Part shown: positions 7,915-16,108 of the stretch, piece after piece
How the letters are laid out: every line of letters starts with the position of its first letter
How positions within the stretch are numbered: the first letter of the stretch is position 1
NCBI RefSeq assembly: GCF_018383905.1
Contig: NZ_JAGYWA010000004.1
Location: 186,001-250,000 of the forward strand
Length of the DNA stretch: 64,000 bases
Direction: 5' to 3'
From: Flavobacterium branchiicola
Lineage (GTDB): Bacteria > Bacteroidota > Bacteroidia > Flavobacteriales > Flavobacteriaceae
Made by a program: the position numbers and the translations under genes
The notes under the pieces: model-generated
Database searches by the model: none
What the model saw: only the letters and a program-made list of their open reading frames with translations
What the model was told of the DNA's origin: nothing

Positions 7915-10080
7915 ATGAAAACCAAATTATTTTTTACAATAAATTTTTTATTTTTTACAGCGGTAATTTTTGCTCAGAACACAATTTCTGGTAAAGTTAC
8001 CGATCAAAAAGGCAAACCGGTTGCAGGCGCAAATATTTATATTGACGGAACTTATGATGGAGCAACAAGTTCTGAAACAGGAGAATTTTCGTTTGAAACT
8101 GCTGCAACAGGAAATCAGTCTATTGTAATTAGCTTTTTACTTTTTGAAACTTACAAGAAAGAAATTGATGTTACAAATTTTAAAAATCAAACCATAAAAC
8201 TTAGAGATAATGTTAACGCCCTTGATGCTGTCGTAATTACAGCCGGAACATTAGAATCGGGTGATAAAGCAAGAGTTTCTGTTTTAAAACCTTTAGATAT
8301 TGTGACTACAGCAGGTTCTGCCGGAAATATCGTAGCAGCTTTACAGACTTTACCGGGAACGCAAAGTGTTGGTGAAGATGGGCGTTTGTTTGTACGTGGG
8401 GGAGAAGCCAGCGAAACACAAACTTTTGTTGACGGAATAAGAGTTGCGCAGCCATACGGAGCAACAACAAATAATTTACCAACGCGCAGTAGATTTTCTC
8501 CTTTCTTGTTTAGTGGAATTGCTTTTTCTACCGGAGGATATTCGGCAGAATATGGTGAAGCTTTATCAAGTGTTTTGCTTTTGAATACGCAAGATGAAGA
8601 AGACCATGAAAAAACAGATATCGGATTAATGACAGTTGGTTTGACTTTAGCCAATACTCAAAAATGGAAAAAAAGTTCACTAAGTGTAAATGCTGCTTAC
8701 ATCAATCTGGCGCCTTATCAAGCAGTAATTCCACAGAATGTAGACTGGAATAATCCATATCAGTCGCTTGGAGGGGAAACGGTTTATCGATACAATTTTA
8801 CAAACGGAATCTTTAAACTGTACGCCTCATTTGATTCGGAGAAATTTGATTTGAATCAGAAGAATGTCAATTTCGAGAATCCAATCAGAACAGATTTAAA
8901 CAATAATAATTTTTATCTGAATTCTTCTTATAAAGGAACTTTTGGAACAGGCTGGCAAATTACGTCGGGAATTAGTTATGGATATAGTAAAAACAATGTG
9001 AAATATGATATCAATGATGTTGACAGCAATGAAAATGCAGCGCAATTGAAATTAAAACTGAATAAAAAGATTTCTAACAATTTTAAATTGTCTTTTGGAA
9101 CGGATTATTTCATTACCAAATTCAATGAAAACTTTGATGACAATATTGCTATTAAAGTTGCAAATGGTTACGATTCAAATATTTTTGCAGCTTATGTTGA
9201 AGGGGATATTTTATTCTCTAAAAAATTAGCAATGAAAGTTGGTGCAAGATTTTCAAATAATAGTTTGCTGGACGAAAACAATATTGCACCAAGAGCTTCT
9301 TTAGCTTATAAGGTTTCAAAAAACAGTCAGTTCTCTTTTGCTTACGGAGACTTTTCTCAGACTCCTGTTGTAGATTATATTAAATATTCAAAATACCATC
9401 AGTTTGAAAGTGAGAAAGCAAGACATTACATTTTAAATTATCAGTTTACAAGACCTGGCCAGACCTTTAGAGCAGAGGTTTATTATAAAGATTACAGCAA
9501 TTTAGTTCAGTACAATACACGAGATATTCAATACAACTCGGTTTTCAATAATAACGGATCGGGATATGCAAAAGGAATTGATCTATTCTGGAGAGACAGT
9601 AATTTGTATAAAAATTTAGAATACTGGATTTCTTATTCTTATATCGATTCAGAAAGACAGTATAAAAACTTTCCAAACATGGCAACTCCAAATTTTATTG
9701 CCAATCATACTTTGTCTGTTGTGACGAAATATTTTATTACGGACTGGAAATCTCAGGTTGGTTTCACAAATAGTTTTAGTACAGGACGTCCGTACAACGA
9801 TCCAAACCAGACACAGTTTATGAACGGAAAAACAAAATCATATAATAGTTTGAGTTTTAACTGGGCGTATTTATTGACAACACAAAAAATCCTTTATTTC
9901 TCTGTTTCAAATATTTTAGGAACACAAAATATTTTTGGATATGATTACGCAAAAATTCCAGATGCCAGCGGAGTTTATCAAAGACAAGCCGTAACACCAA
10001 CTGCTGACAGATTTTTCTTCGTAGGTTTCTTCTGGACGATTAGCCAAAATAAAAATGAGAATCAGTTGAAGAATCTTTAG
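7915..10080 (+). CDS. TonB-dependent receptor with carboxypeptidase-like N-terminal domain
   Basis: A 721-residue outer-membrane receptor. After a signal peptide (FLFFTAVIFAQ) comes a CarboxypepD_reg-like domain (ISGKVTDQKGKPVAGANIYIDGTYDGATSS), then the plug (VVITAGTLESGDKARVSVLKP, LQTLPGTQSVGEDGRLFVRGG, FVDGIRV) and a beta barrel ending in an aromatic strand. Such receptors import siderophores, cofactors or oligosaccharides using TonB energy; the ligand cannot be told. No SusD partner follows, which argues against a classical SusCD pair. TACATTTG at 7885-7892 may be its -7 box. The ATG at 7915 is chosen because it begins the signal peptide. Confidence 0.92.
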   Translation: MKTKLFFTINFLFFTAVIFAQNTISGKVTDQKGKPVAGANIYIDGTYDGATSSETGEFSFETAATGNQSIVISFLLFETYKKEIDVTNFKNQTIKLRDNVNALDAVVITAGTLESGDKARVSVLKPLDIVTTAGSAGNIVAALQTLPGTQSVGEDGRLFVRGGEASETQTFVDGIRVAQPYGATTNNLPTRSRFSPFLFSGIAFSTGGYSAEYGEALSSVLLLNTQDEEDHEKTDIGLMTVGLTLANTQKWKKSSLSVNAAYINLAPYQAVIPQNVDWNNPYQSLGGETVYRYNFTNGIFKLYASFDSEKFDLNQKNVNFENPIRTDLNNNNFYLNSSYKGTFGTGWQITSGISYGYSKNNVKYDINDVDSNENAAQLKLKLNKKISNNFKLSFGTDYFITKFNENFDDNIAIKVANGYDSNIFAAYVEGDILFSKKLAMKVGARFSNNSLLDENNIAPRASLAYKVSKNSQFSFAYGDFSQTPVVDYIKYSKYHQFESEKARHYILNYQFTRPGQTFRAEVYYKDYSNLVQYNTRDIQYNSVFNNNGSGYAKGIDLFWRDSNLYKNLEYWISYSYIDSERQYKNFPNMATPNFIANHTLSVVTKYFITDWKSQVGFTNSFSTGRPYNDPNQTQFMNGKTKSYNSLSFNWAYLLTTQKILYFSVSNILGTQNIFGYDYAKIPDASGVYQRQAVTPTADRFFFVGFFWTISQNKNENQLKNL

Positions 10081-10085
10081 TGAAA

Positions 10086-10423
10086 GGTTCTAAGGTTCTA
10101 AGGAACTAAGGTTCTGAGGTAATAAGGTAAAAAAACTTAGAACCTTAGCATCTCAGAACCTTAGAACCTCAAAAAAAACAATTCAGTAACCAAATTCGAC
10201 AACTCGGTATCATTTAATTTTAAAAGAGTAAAAACCGATATACATTTGAAGTATAAATTATTAAGCTACTAAGTTGCTAAGGGACTGAGGCACTAAGGAA
10301 AAAATAAAAACTTAAATGAAAAGAGTTTTAATCATCATTAAAAAATCGAGACAATAAGTTGCTAAGTTTCTAAGCTACTAAGCAAAAAAACTTAGAACCT
10401 TAGCAACTCAGAATCTCAGAACC
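10086..10423. repeat. Cluster of octamer arrays (three blocks)
   Basis: This 375-bp gene gap holds no gene. Block 1 (10086-10168) has five units such as GGTTCTAA and GGAACTAA, then four inverted units, and can fold as a hairpin. Block 2 (10265-10296) is GCTACTAA GTTGCTAA GGGACTGA GGCACTAA. Block 3 (10350-10423) has four forward and four inverted units. All follow GNNNCTRA with an 8-nt period. Confidence 0.88.
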
Positions 10424-10455
10424 TAAAAAAAAAATAACCTTAAAAAAAAGAAACC

Positions 10456-10863
10456 ATGGCCAAAATTATTACAATAATCACATTATTTATTTGCAGTTTA
10501 TTATCTGCGCAAAATGCAAAATTAACTGTTACTGTTTCAGGTTTAAAAAATGATACAGGAATTGTTAAAGTAGGGTTGTACAATTCAGACAATACATTTC
10601 TTAAAACGACTTATAGAAGTCTTTCTTCTGAAATAAAAAATAATGAAGTAGTGGTAACGTTTGATGATCTTCCGACAGGAGAATATGCAATTTCAACGTA
10701 TCACGATGAAAACAATAACGGGAAATTGGATAGAAATGCAATGGGAGCACCTTCAGAAGCTTATGCTGCTTCAAACAATGCTAAAGGGTTTATGGGGCCT
10801 CCTGCTTATAAAGACGCTAAATTTGTTATCGATAAAGATTCAAAAATTGAAATTACATTATAA
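10456..10863 (+). CDS. Exported DUF2141 domain protein
   Basis: A 135-residue secreted or periplasmic protein with a signal peptide ending near LLSAQ. The rest is a DUF2141 domain (PF09912): KLTVTVSGLKNDTGIVKVGLYN, LPTGEYAISTYHDENNNGKLDRN, GAPSEAYAASNNAKGFMGPP, and an acidic beta-strand C terminus. Acidic residues in HDENNNGKLDRN resemble a Ca-binding loop. Function unknown; in Bacteroidota these genes often sit beside TonB receptors, as here. Confidence 0.88.
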   Translation: MAKIITIITLFICSLLSAQNAKLTVTVSGLKNDTGIVKVGLYNSDNTFLKTTYRSLSSEIKNNEVVVTFDDLPTGEYAISTYHDENNNGKLDRNAMGAPSEAYAASNNAKGFMGPPAYKDAKFVIDKDSKIEITL

Positions 10864-10910
10864 ATAATAACTAAAAAATTTAAAAAATAACCATTTAAAC
10901 AACTTTTAAA

Positions 10911-11534
10911 ATGAAGAAAATTATCACTTTGATTGCATTATTGGTAGTAGGAATAAGTTCAGCGCAAACACAATTTGAACAAGGAATGGGAAAAGCTTTC
11001 GGGCTTTGGAAAGAAGGAAAAAATACGGAAGCTTCGGCAATGTTTGAAAGAATTGCAGCAGCAGAAAAAACAAGTTATTTACCAAATTATTATGTAGCAT
11101 TAATTAACACTACATCGGCTTTTACTGAAAAAGATATTACCAAAATTGATTTAATGTTGACTAAAGCACAAGATGTTCTGGATGTTGAAATGATTAAAGA
11201 TCAGAACAATGCAGAATTGTATGTGATGCAGGCTTTAATTTATACGGCTTGGGTTGTCGCAGATCCGATGACAAACGGAATGAAATATTCGGCTAAAGTA
11301 ATGGAAGCTTATGCAAAGGCAAAAGCAATAGATCCAAATAATCCAAGAGCTGTTTTTGGTGAAGCTGATTACCAGTTAGGAGGCGCAAAATGGACAGGAG
11401 TTGATACAAAACCACTATGTGTACAAGTTGATAAAGCTATTGAACTTTTTGCTACTTTTAAACCAGAAACTCCTTTTTCGCCAAAATGGGGATTAGAAAG
11501 AGCTTTGGAAGCTCAAAAGAATTGCAAAAAATAA
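10911..11534 (+). CDS. Exported TPR-like protein of unknown function
   Basis: A 207-residue protein with a clear signal peptide (IITLIALLVVGISSAQ). The mature part is helical with at least two tetratricopeptide-like repeats (FGLWKEGKNTEASAMFERIAAAE near the start; AKVMEAYAKAKAIDPNNPRAVFGEADY later). I do not recognise a specific function. It precedes the kinase gene by 19 bases, so it is probably in the same transcript as the kinase, the 2TM genes and the LytTR gene and could be a periplasmic partner of that system. Confidence 0.8.
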   Translation: MKKIITLIALLVVGISSAQTQFEQGMGKAFGLWKEGKNTEASAMFERIAAAEKTSYLPNYYVALINTTSAFTEKDITKIDLMLTKAQDVLDVEMIKDQNNAELYVMQALIYTAWVVADPMTNGMKYSAKVMEAYAKAKAIDPNNPRAVFGEADYQLGGAKWTGVDTKPLCVQVDKAIELFATFKPETPFSPKWGLERALEAQKNCKK

Positions 11535-11553
11535 ATTTATTTAAGCCCGTAAG

Positions 11554-12912
11554 ATGAAAGATTATAGAAGCTCATTTGCTGATTTAAGAAGTGGAACAAT
11601 TATTTGTTTGAAGATTTCTATGATTTTTGCAATAATATTTTCAGCTTGTTTAGGAGATGATTTAACGATTAGAAATGTACTCGTCACTTTCTTTATAAGC
11701 TGCCTTTATTCTTTCGGACTGGGGTTTGGTAATGGATTTATAAATGTTCTTCTGGATAAAAAATGGGATTGGCTGGAGCAAACAAATCTTAGGGTTTATT
11801 TTGGAATTTTAGTGACCATTTTGTACACTGTTCCTGTCGTTCTTGGAATAAATTATTTCATTTTTGTCGTTTTGCAAAACGTGACTTTAGAAGTGTTTTT
11901 TGGTGCCAGAATGATTTGGGTTCATCTTTTTTATATTATTTTATCTTTAGGAATTTCGACTTTTTTACAGGCCAGAAGTTTTATGGTAAAATGGAAAATG
12001 GCATCTAAATTTGAGATTACACAACAAAAGATTATTGCAGGAACGGCAAATGCCAAGTTCGAAAGTTTAAAAAATCAGATCGATCCGCATTTTCTTTTTA
12101 ACAGTTTAAATGTTCTAAGTTCTTTAATTGAAGAAAATCCGGATAATGCACAACGATTTACCACTTCTTTATCTAAGATTTATCGCTACGTTTTAGAGCA
12201 AAAGGACAAAGAATTGGTTTCGGTAGAAGACGAGTTATCGTTTGCAAAAACGTATATGAACTTGCTGAAAATGCGCTTTGAGAATAGTTTGTTTTATGAA
12301 CTACCAACAACAGATATAAATCCTGATGCCAAAGTAGTTCCATTATCCTTACAACTTTTACTGGAGAATACAGTAAAACACAATATTGTAAGCGAACAGA
12401 AACCTTTACATATTAGAATTTATATTGATAAGGATTATTTAGCGATACAAAATGATCTTCAGAAAAAAGAAGTTTTGCAGGACAGACAAGGAGTTGGATT
12501 GCAAAACATAGTAAACCGATACGGAATTATTACCAATAGAAATGTGCTGATCGAGCAGGATGAGAAAAATTTCACGGTTAAGATTCCAATTTTAACGAAA
12601 CAAATTGCAGTTATGGAAACTAGTGCAGATTATAGTGACGAAAACAAAGCTTATTTTAGAGCTAAAAAACGAGTTGAAGAATTGAAAGGCTTCTATGCCA
12701 ATCTTATTTCATATTGTGGAGTAATCCCGTGTTTAATTTTTGTAAATTTAACATTCTCTCCTGGATTTCACTGGTTTTGGTTTTCGGCTTTGGGCTGGGG
12801 ATTTGGAGTGGTAATGCATGCTTTTAAAGTTTTTGGTTATAGCTCAGATTGGGAAGAACGAAAAATAAGAGAGATTCTGGAAAAAGGAAATAACAAACAA
12901 ACCTGGAAATAA
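11554..12912 (+). CDS. LytS-like sensor histidine kinase with C-terminal 2TM domain
   Basis: A 452-residue inner-membrane kinase. Four membrane segments occupy roughly residues 15-34, 41-65, 82-108 and 120-139. The His_kinase domain (PF06580) follows, with KNQIDPHFLFNSLNVLSSLI (phospho-acceptor His179), the N-box LLLENTVKHNIV and the G-box GVGLQNIVNRYG. Unusually, the last ~100 residues form a 2TM domain (RAKKRVEELKGFYANL, two hydrophobic helices, then DWEERKIREILEKG...TWK) like the three free-standing proteins that follow. It should phosphorylate the LytTR regulator at 13990. The stimulus is unknown. Confidence 0.92.
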   Translation: MKDYRSSFADLRSGTIICLKISMIFAIIFSACLGDDLTIRNVLVTFFISCLYSFGLGFGNGFINVLLDKKWDWLEQTNLRVYFGILVTILYTVPVVLGINYFIFVVLQNVTLEVFFGARMIWVHLFYIILSLGISTFLQARSFMVKWKMASKFEITQQKIIAGTANAKFESLKNQIDPHFLFNSLNVLSSLIEENPDNAQRFTTSLSKIYRYVLEQKDKELVSVEDELSFAKTYMNLLKMRFENSLFYELPTTDINPDAKVVPLSLQLLLENTVKHNIVSEQKPLHIRIYIDKDYLAIQNDLQKKEVLQDRQGVGLQNIVNRYGIITNRNVLIEQDEKNFTVKIPILTKQIAVMETSADYSDENKAYFRAKKRVEELKGFYANLISYCGVIPCLIFVNLTFSPGFHWFWFSALGWGFGVVMHAFKVFGYSSDWEERKIREILEKGNNKQTWK

Positions 12913-12914
12913 TC

Positions 12915-13244
12915 ATGGAAACAAATTGTAATAATGACCGGGAAGAATTTGAGTTTCAACAGACATTAGGTAAAAGAGTAGTAAAGCTCAAATTCTTTTA
13001 TAAACATGTGTTTATTTATAGTATTGGACTGATCGTTTTTATTTTAAAACGATATTATGGAGTTCCGCTAAACTTTTTTCCATTCAACTATTTAAATTCG
13101 GTTGTAATGATTATCTGGACTTCAGTGTTTTTATTTTCTGCAATCGATTTACTTCTTTCTTATACGATTTTTGGAGAAGAGTGGGAGGAACGAAAGCTGA
13201 AAAGTCTTTTAAGTAAAAAAACAAAAAAACAAAAATGGGAGTAA
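12915..13244 (+). CDS. 2TM domain-containing membrane protein (1 of 3)
   Basis: A 109-residue protein with two transmembrane helices (about residues 32-50 and 60-84). It is flanked by KRVVKLKFFYKHVFIYSIG before helix 1 and by EEWEERKLKSLLSK...KWE at the C terminus, the hallmarks of the 2TM family (PF13239). It starts two bases after the kinase stop. It differs from its neighbours in a shorter loop and less conserved helix 1. Function unknown; its partner is presumably the kinase, whose C terminus carries the same domain. Confidence 0.85.
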   Translation: METNCNNDREEFEFQQTLGKRVVKLKFFYKHVFIYSIGLIVFILKRYYGVPLNFFPFNYLNSVVMIIWTSVFLFSAIDLLLSYTIFGEEWEERKLKSLLSKKTKKQKWE

Positions 13245-13246
13245 TC

Positions 13247-13552
13247 ATGGAAATTAAATTTAACGAAGAAGACAGATACTACTTAGCAAAAAAGAAAGTA
13301 GAAGGTATAAAAGGGTTTTACGGGAATTTGACAGCTTTTCTTTTTGTAAATGCTATTTTGATTGTAATTAATTTATGGACATCACCAGAATATTTATGGT
13401 TTTTCTGGCCTTTATTATGGTGGGGAATTGGAGTCGTTTTTCATGGATTAAAAGTTTTCGAAGTATTTCCGGTATTAGGAAAAGACTGGGAGGAAAGAAA
13501 GATCAAAGAGATCATGGATAAAGAAAAATTGAACAGAGATAAGTGGCAATAA
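13247..13552 (+). CDS. 2TM domain-containing membrane protein (2 of 3)
   Basis: A 101-residue 2TM protein: AKKKVEGIKGFYGNLTAFLFVN leads into helix 1, WWGIGVVFHGLKVFEVF follows helix 2, and the tail is DWEERKIKEIMDKEK...KWQ. The ATG at 13247, two bases after the previous stop, is preferred over an overlapping start at 13235. It is the closest relative of the kinase's own 2TM tail in this cluster. Confidence 0.87.
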   Translation: MEIKFNEEDRYYLAKKKVEGIKGFYGNLTAFLFVNAILIVINLWTSPEYLWFFWPLLWWGIGVVFHGLKVFEVFPVLGKDWEERKIKEIMDKEKLNRDKWQ

Positions 13553-13576
13553 TCTATTAAAAAAAAATATAAAAAA

Positions 13577-13951
13577 ATGGGACGTTTCAGAAGACGCATG
13601 TACGAAGAATATTCACAGGAATTTGGTAACAATAATGATGAACAATTTATAATTGCATACCGAAAAGTAAAGAGGATTAAAGGTTTTTACTCACATTTAA
13701 AAGTATATATTTTAGTGAACGTAATTATTATTGCCTCAAACTTAAACAAGGAAATTTTTGGAAGAGGTTTTAATGACGGAGGTTTGCTGGACTGGCATAC
13801 TTATTCGACCGCAATATTTTGGGGAATTGCTTTACTGGCTCATGCTTTATCTGTTTTTGGGAGAGATGTTTTTTTTAGTTCTGATTGGGAAGAAAAGAAA
13901 ATTCAGGAATATATGAAGAAAGAGCCATCGAATACCAATAAATGGGAGTAA
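13577..13951 (+). CDS. 2TM domain-containing membrane protein (3 of 3)
   Basis: A 124-residue 2TM protein with an extra N-terminal segment (MGRFRRRMYEEYSQEFGNNNDEQ) of about 25 residues that the other two lack. The family signatures are AYRKVKRIKGFYSHLKVYILVN, a helix 2 region FWGIALLAHALSVFG and the tail DWEEKKIQEYMKKE...KWE. The loop between helices is longer (GRGFNDGGLLDWHTY). It is followed 38 bases later by the LytTR regulator. Confidence 0.86.
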   Translation: MGRFRRRMYEEYSQEFGNNNDEQFIIAYRKVKRIKGFYSHLKVYILVNVIIIASNLNKEIFGRGFNDGGLLDWHTYSTAIFWGIALLAHALSVFGRDVFFSSDWEEKKIQEYMKKEPSNTNKWE

Positions 13952-13989
13952 GTTTACATTAAAAAATTTTCAACTTTTTCAATTTAAAA

Positions 13990-14757
13990 ATGACCACATT
14001 AATTATAGAAGACGAAAAACCTGCCGCAAGATTATTACAGCGAAAGCTTGAAAAGCTTGATATTGCAGTAAAAACCATGTTGCATTCTGTAGAAGAATCT
14101 GTTGATTGGTTTGCCAACAATCAGCATCCGGATTTGATATTTTTAGATATTCAGTTGTCTGATGGTTTATCGTTTGAAATTTTTGAAAAAATCGACATCA
14201 AAAGCGCCATTATTTTTACAACAGCTTATGATGAATATGCACTAAAAGCGTTTAAATTGAATAGTATTGATTATCTGCTAAAACCAATAGACGAAGATGA
14301 TCTTGAAGTGGCAGTAACTAAATTTAAAACGAGACTGCCTAAATTAGAATCAGAAAGCAGCAATTTGCAACTTGATTTTGAGCAAATACGCAGAATGCTG
14401 TCAAATCCTTTCGAAAAGAATTATAAGAAGAGATTCACCGTTAAAATAGGGCAACATTTAAAAGTGATTACTACAGACGAAATCGAATGTTTTTTTAGTG
14501 AAAATAAAGGAACCTATATTCATACTTTTGATAATCGAAATTATTTAATCGATTCGACTTTAGAAATCCTCGAGCAGGAATTAGATAGGAAAGATTTTTT
14601 CCGCGTAAGCAGAAAATTCATTGTTCCGCTTCAGGCAATAAAAGAAATTCAGGTTTATACCAATTCACGCTTAAAAGTGATTTTACCAACTTACAAAGAA
14701 GATGAGGTAATTGTAAGCCGCGAAAAAGTACAGGATTTTAAAACGTGGCTTGGATAG
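13990..14757 (+). CDS. LytTR-family response regulator
   Basis: A 255-residue response regulator. The receiver domain (1-120) has the acidic pair in IIEDEKPAA, the phospho-acceptor Asp53 in LIFLDIQLSDG, Thr in FTTAYD and Lys in LLKPIDED. The C-terminal LytTR DNA-binding domain (about 145-255) shows ECFFSENKGTYIHT, LEQELDRKDFFRVSRKFIVPLQAIKEI and KVILPTYKEDEVIVSREK. It is the natural partner of the LytS-like kinase encoded five genes earlier in the same cluster. Its targets cannot be read from this window. Confidence 0.93.
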   Translation: MTTLIIEDEKPAARLLQRKLEKLDIAVKTMLHSVEESVDWFANNQHPDLIFLDIQLSDGLSFEIFEKIDIKSAIIFTTAYDEYALKAFKLNSIDYLLKPIDEDDLEVAVTKFKTRLPKLESESSNLQLDFEQIRRMLSNPFEKNYKKRFTVKIGQHLKVITTDEIECFFSENKGTYIHTFDNRNYLIDSTLEILEQELDRKDFFRVSRKFIVPLQAIKEIQVYTNSRLKVILPTYKEDEVIVSREKVQDFKTWLG

Positions 14758-14827
14758 TTTTGCATTGAATCGAAGTCATTAGTTGAATTTGATTTTATTC
14801 CATTTTACAAAAGGGTTGCGATTTAGT

Positions 14828-14993
14828 ATTCCGTAGGAATATTTCGTCGGAAGAAAAAGAATAAATTGTTTTATATTGTTCCGTAGGAACATCTGATTTT
14901 ATATAAATGATCTATTTTATTAATCAAACGTTCCTACGGAACGTATAACCATAATTCAAATTGAATTCTACCAATGAAACATTCCTACGGAAT
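14828..14993. repeat. Nested palindromic repeat (ATTCCGTAGGAAT family), copy 1
   Basis: Four small palindromes are nested as two inverted pairs. The outer pair is ATTCCGTAGGAAT with ATTCCTACGGAAT, and the inner pair is GTTCCGTAGGAAC with GTTCCTACGGAAC. Two further copies, tandemly arranged, lie at 41893-42400. The 310-bp gap between the LytTR and heme A synthase genes contains nothing else except the terminator. Confidence 0.87.
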
Positions 14994-15021
14994 GAATTGT
15001 TTTTGAGAATATATTACTGAT

Positions 15022-15049
15022 AAAAAAAAGAGCCATTGGCTCTTTTTTA
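15022..15049. terminator. Bidirectional intrinsic terminator
   Basis: The stem AAGAGCC-ATT-GGCTCTT is flanked by A-rich and T-rich tracts, between the convergent LytTR and heme A synthase genes. Confidence 0.85.
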
Positions 15050-15067
15050 TTTTATAGGTAAATATTT

Positions 15068-16093
15068 TTATTTACTCAATCTGTGCAACGTATACGTCAT
15101 AGCGCTTAAAAGGAAAAATGCCATAATCTGGTGGATTAATCCTAAAGCCAATGGTACGCTATATAACAATGTAAAAACACCAAGTAAAAACTGAATGAAA
15201 ACAAAAATAACTAATGTTTTGATTCCGTTTGCCTGAGTATTAGTAAGCGTATATTTTTTACTTCTAAAGAAAAGGAAAAGAATAATGGCGACTACAACAT
15301 AAGCAAAAGTTCTGTGTACAAACTGAACACCACTTTTTCCTTCAATTAAATTTTTCACCAAAGAAGACTGTTCAATGAAAACCGATTCGTGAATAAATTC
15401 TCCGTCGCTCATTAAAGGCCAGTGATTATGAATTAATCCTGCGTTAAGTCCAGCAACAAAACCGCCATAAATAATCTGAATCAACAAAGCTGCCAAAGCA
15501 TATCTCGCAATTGTACGAAGCGGAATTATTTTGTTGATGTTTCTTTCCGGATAAATCAAATCAAGCGCCACCCAAAGCGTATAAGCAAAAGTGATAAAAG
15601 CAAAAGTTAAGTGTAATGAAAGTCTAAAATGACTTACATCCGGATTATCGATTAATCCGCTACGAACCATAAACCATCCTAGAAATCCCTGAAAAGCACC
15701 CATTCCTAAAAGTACGATGCATTTTTTGATTGTATCTGTATCTAATTTCTTTTTGATTAAAAAGTATACGAATGGTACAAAAAATACAAGTCCGATGATA
15801 CGGCCGATGAAACGGTGAAACCATTCCCAGAAATAAATAAATTTATAATCGGCTAATTGAAAATCGTTGTGAATATTGATTTTCTGATATTCAGGGAATT
15901 TCTTGTACTGCTCAAAAGCCTCGTTCCATTTTGCATCTGTTAAAGGAGGGAAAGTATCGGTTACCAAATGCCAGTCGGTCATTGATAAACCTGAATTGGT
16001 CAAACGGGTAATTCCACCCACAACAACCATTAAAAACAATAAAACACAACCTGATAGTAACCAAATGATTACTGATTTATTCTCTTTTTTCAT
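15068..16093 (-). CDS. ctaA: Heme A synthase (COX15/CtaA family)
   Basis: A 341-residue inner-membrane protein with eight hydrophobic segments. It converts heme O to heme A for aa3-type cytochrome oxidase. Visible marks are GGITRLTNSGLSMTDWHLVTDTFPP near the N terminus, FIYFWEWFHRFIGRIIG with the first heme-ligand His, VSHFRLSLHL, GGFVAGLNAGLIHNHWPLM and QFVHRTFAY plus GLIHQIMAF with the later His ligands. The length and order fit the alphaproteobacterial/mitochondrial COX15 type. It lies 15 bases downstream of the CCA enzyme gene and may share its transcript. Confidence 0.93.
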   Translation of the reverse strand: MKKENKSVIIWLLSGCVLLFLMVVVGGITRLTNSGLSMTDWHLVTDTFPPLTDAKWNEAFEQYKKFPEYQKINIHNDFQLADYKFIYFWEWFHRFIGRIIGLVFFVPFVYFLIKKKLDTDTIKKCIVLLGMGAFQGFLGWFMVRSGLIDNPDVSHFRLSLHLTFAFITFAYTLWVALDLIYPERNINKIIPLRTIARYALAALLIQIIYGGFVAGLNAGLIHNHWPLMSDGEFIHESVFIEQSSLVKNLIEGKSGVQFVHRTFAYVVVAIILFLFFRSKKYTLTNTQANGIKTLVIFVFIQFLLGVFTLLYSVPLALGLIHQIMAFFLLSAMTYTLHRLSK

Positions 16094-16108
16094 TTTATTA
16101 AATAATAC

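Noticed and set aside
8187..8654. 155-residue minus-strand ORF inside the TonB receptor gene
   Set aside because: Antisense shadow of a well-supported receptor gene; composition is not protein-like for this organism.
10086..10423. Octamer clusters as a possible CRISPR array
   Set aside because: Units are 8 bp, contiguous and degenerate, with no unique 30-bp spacers and no cas genes.
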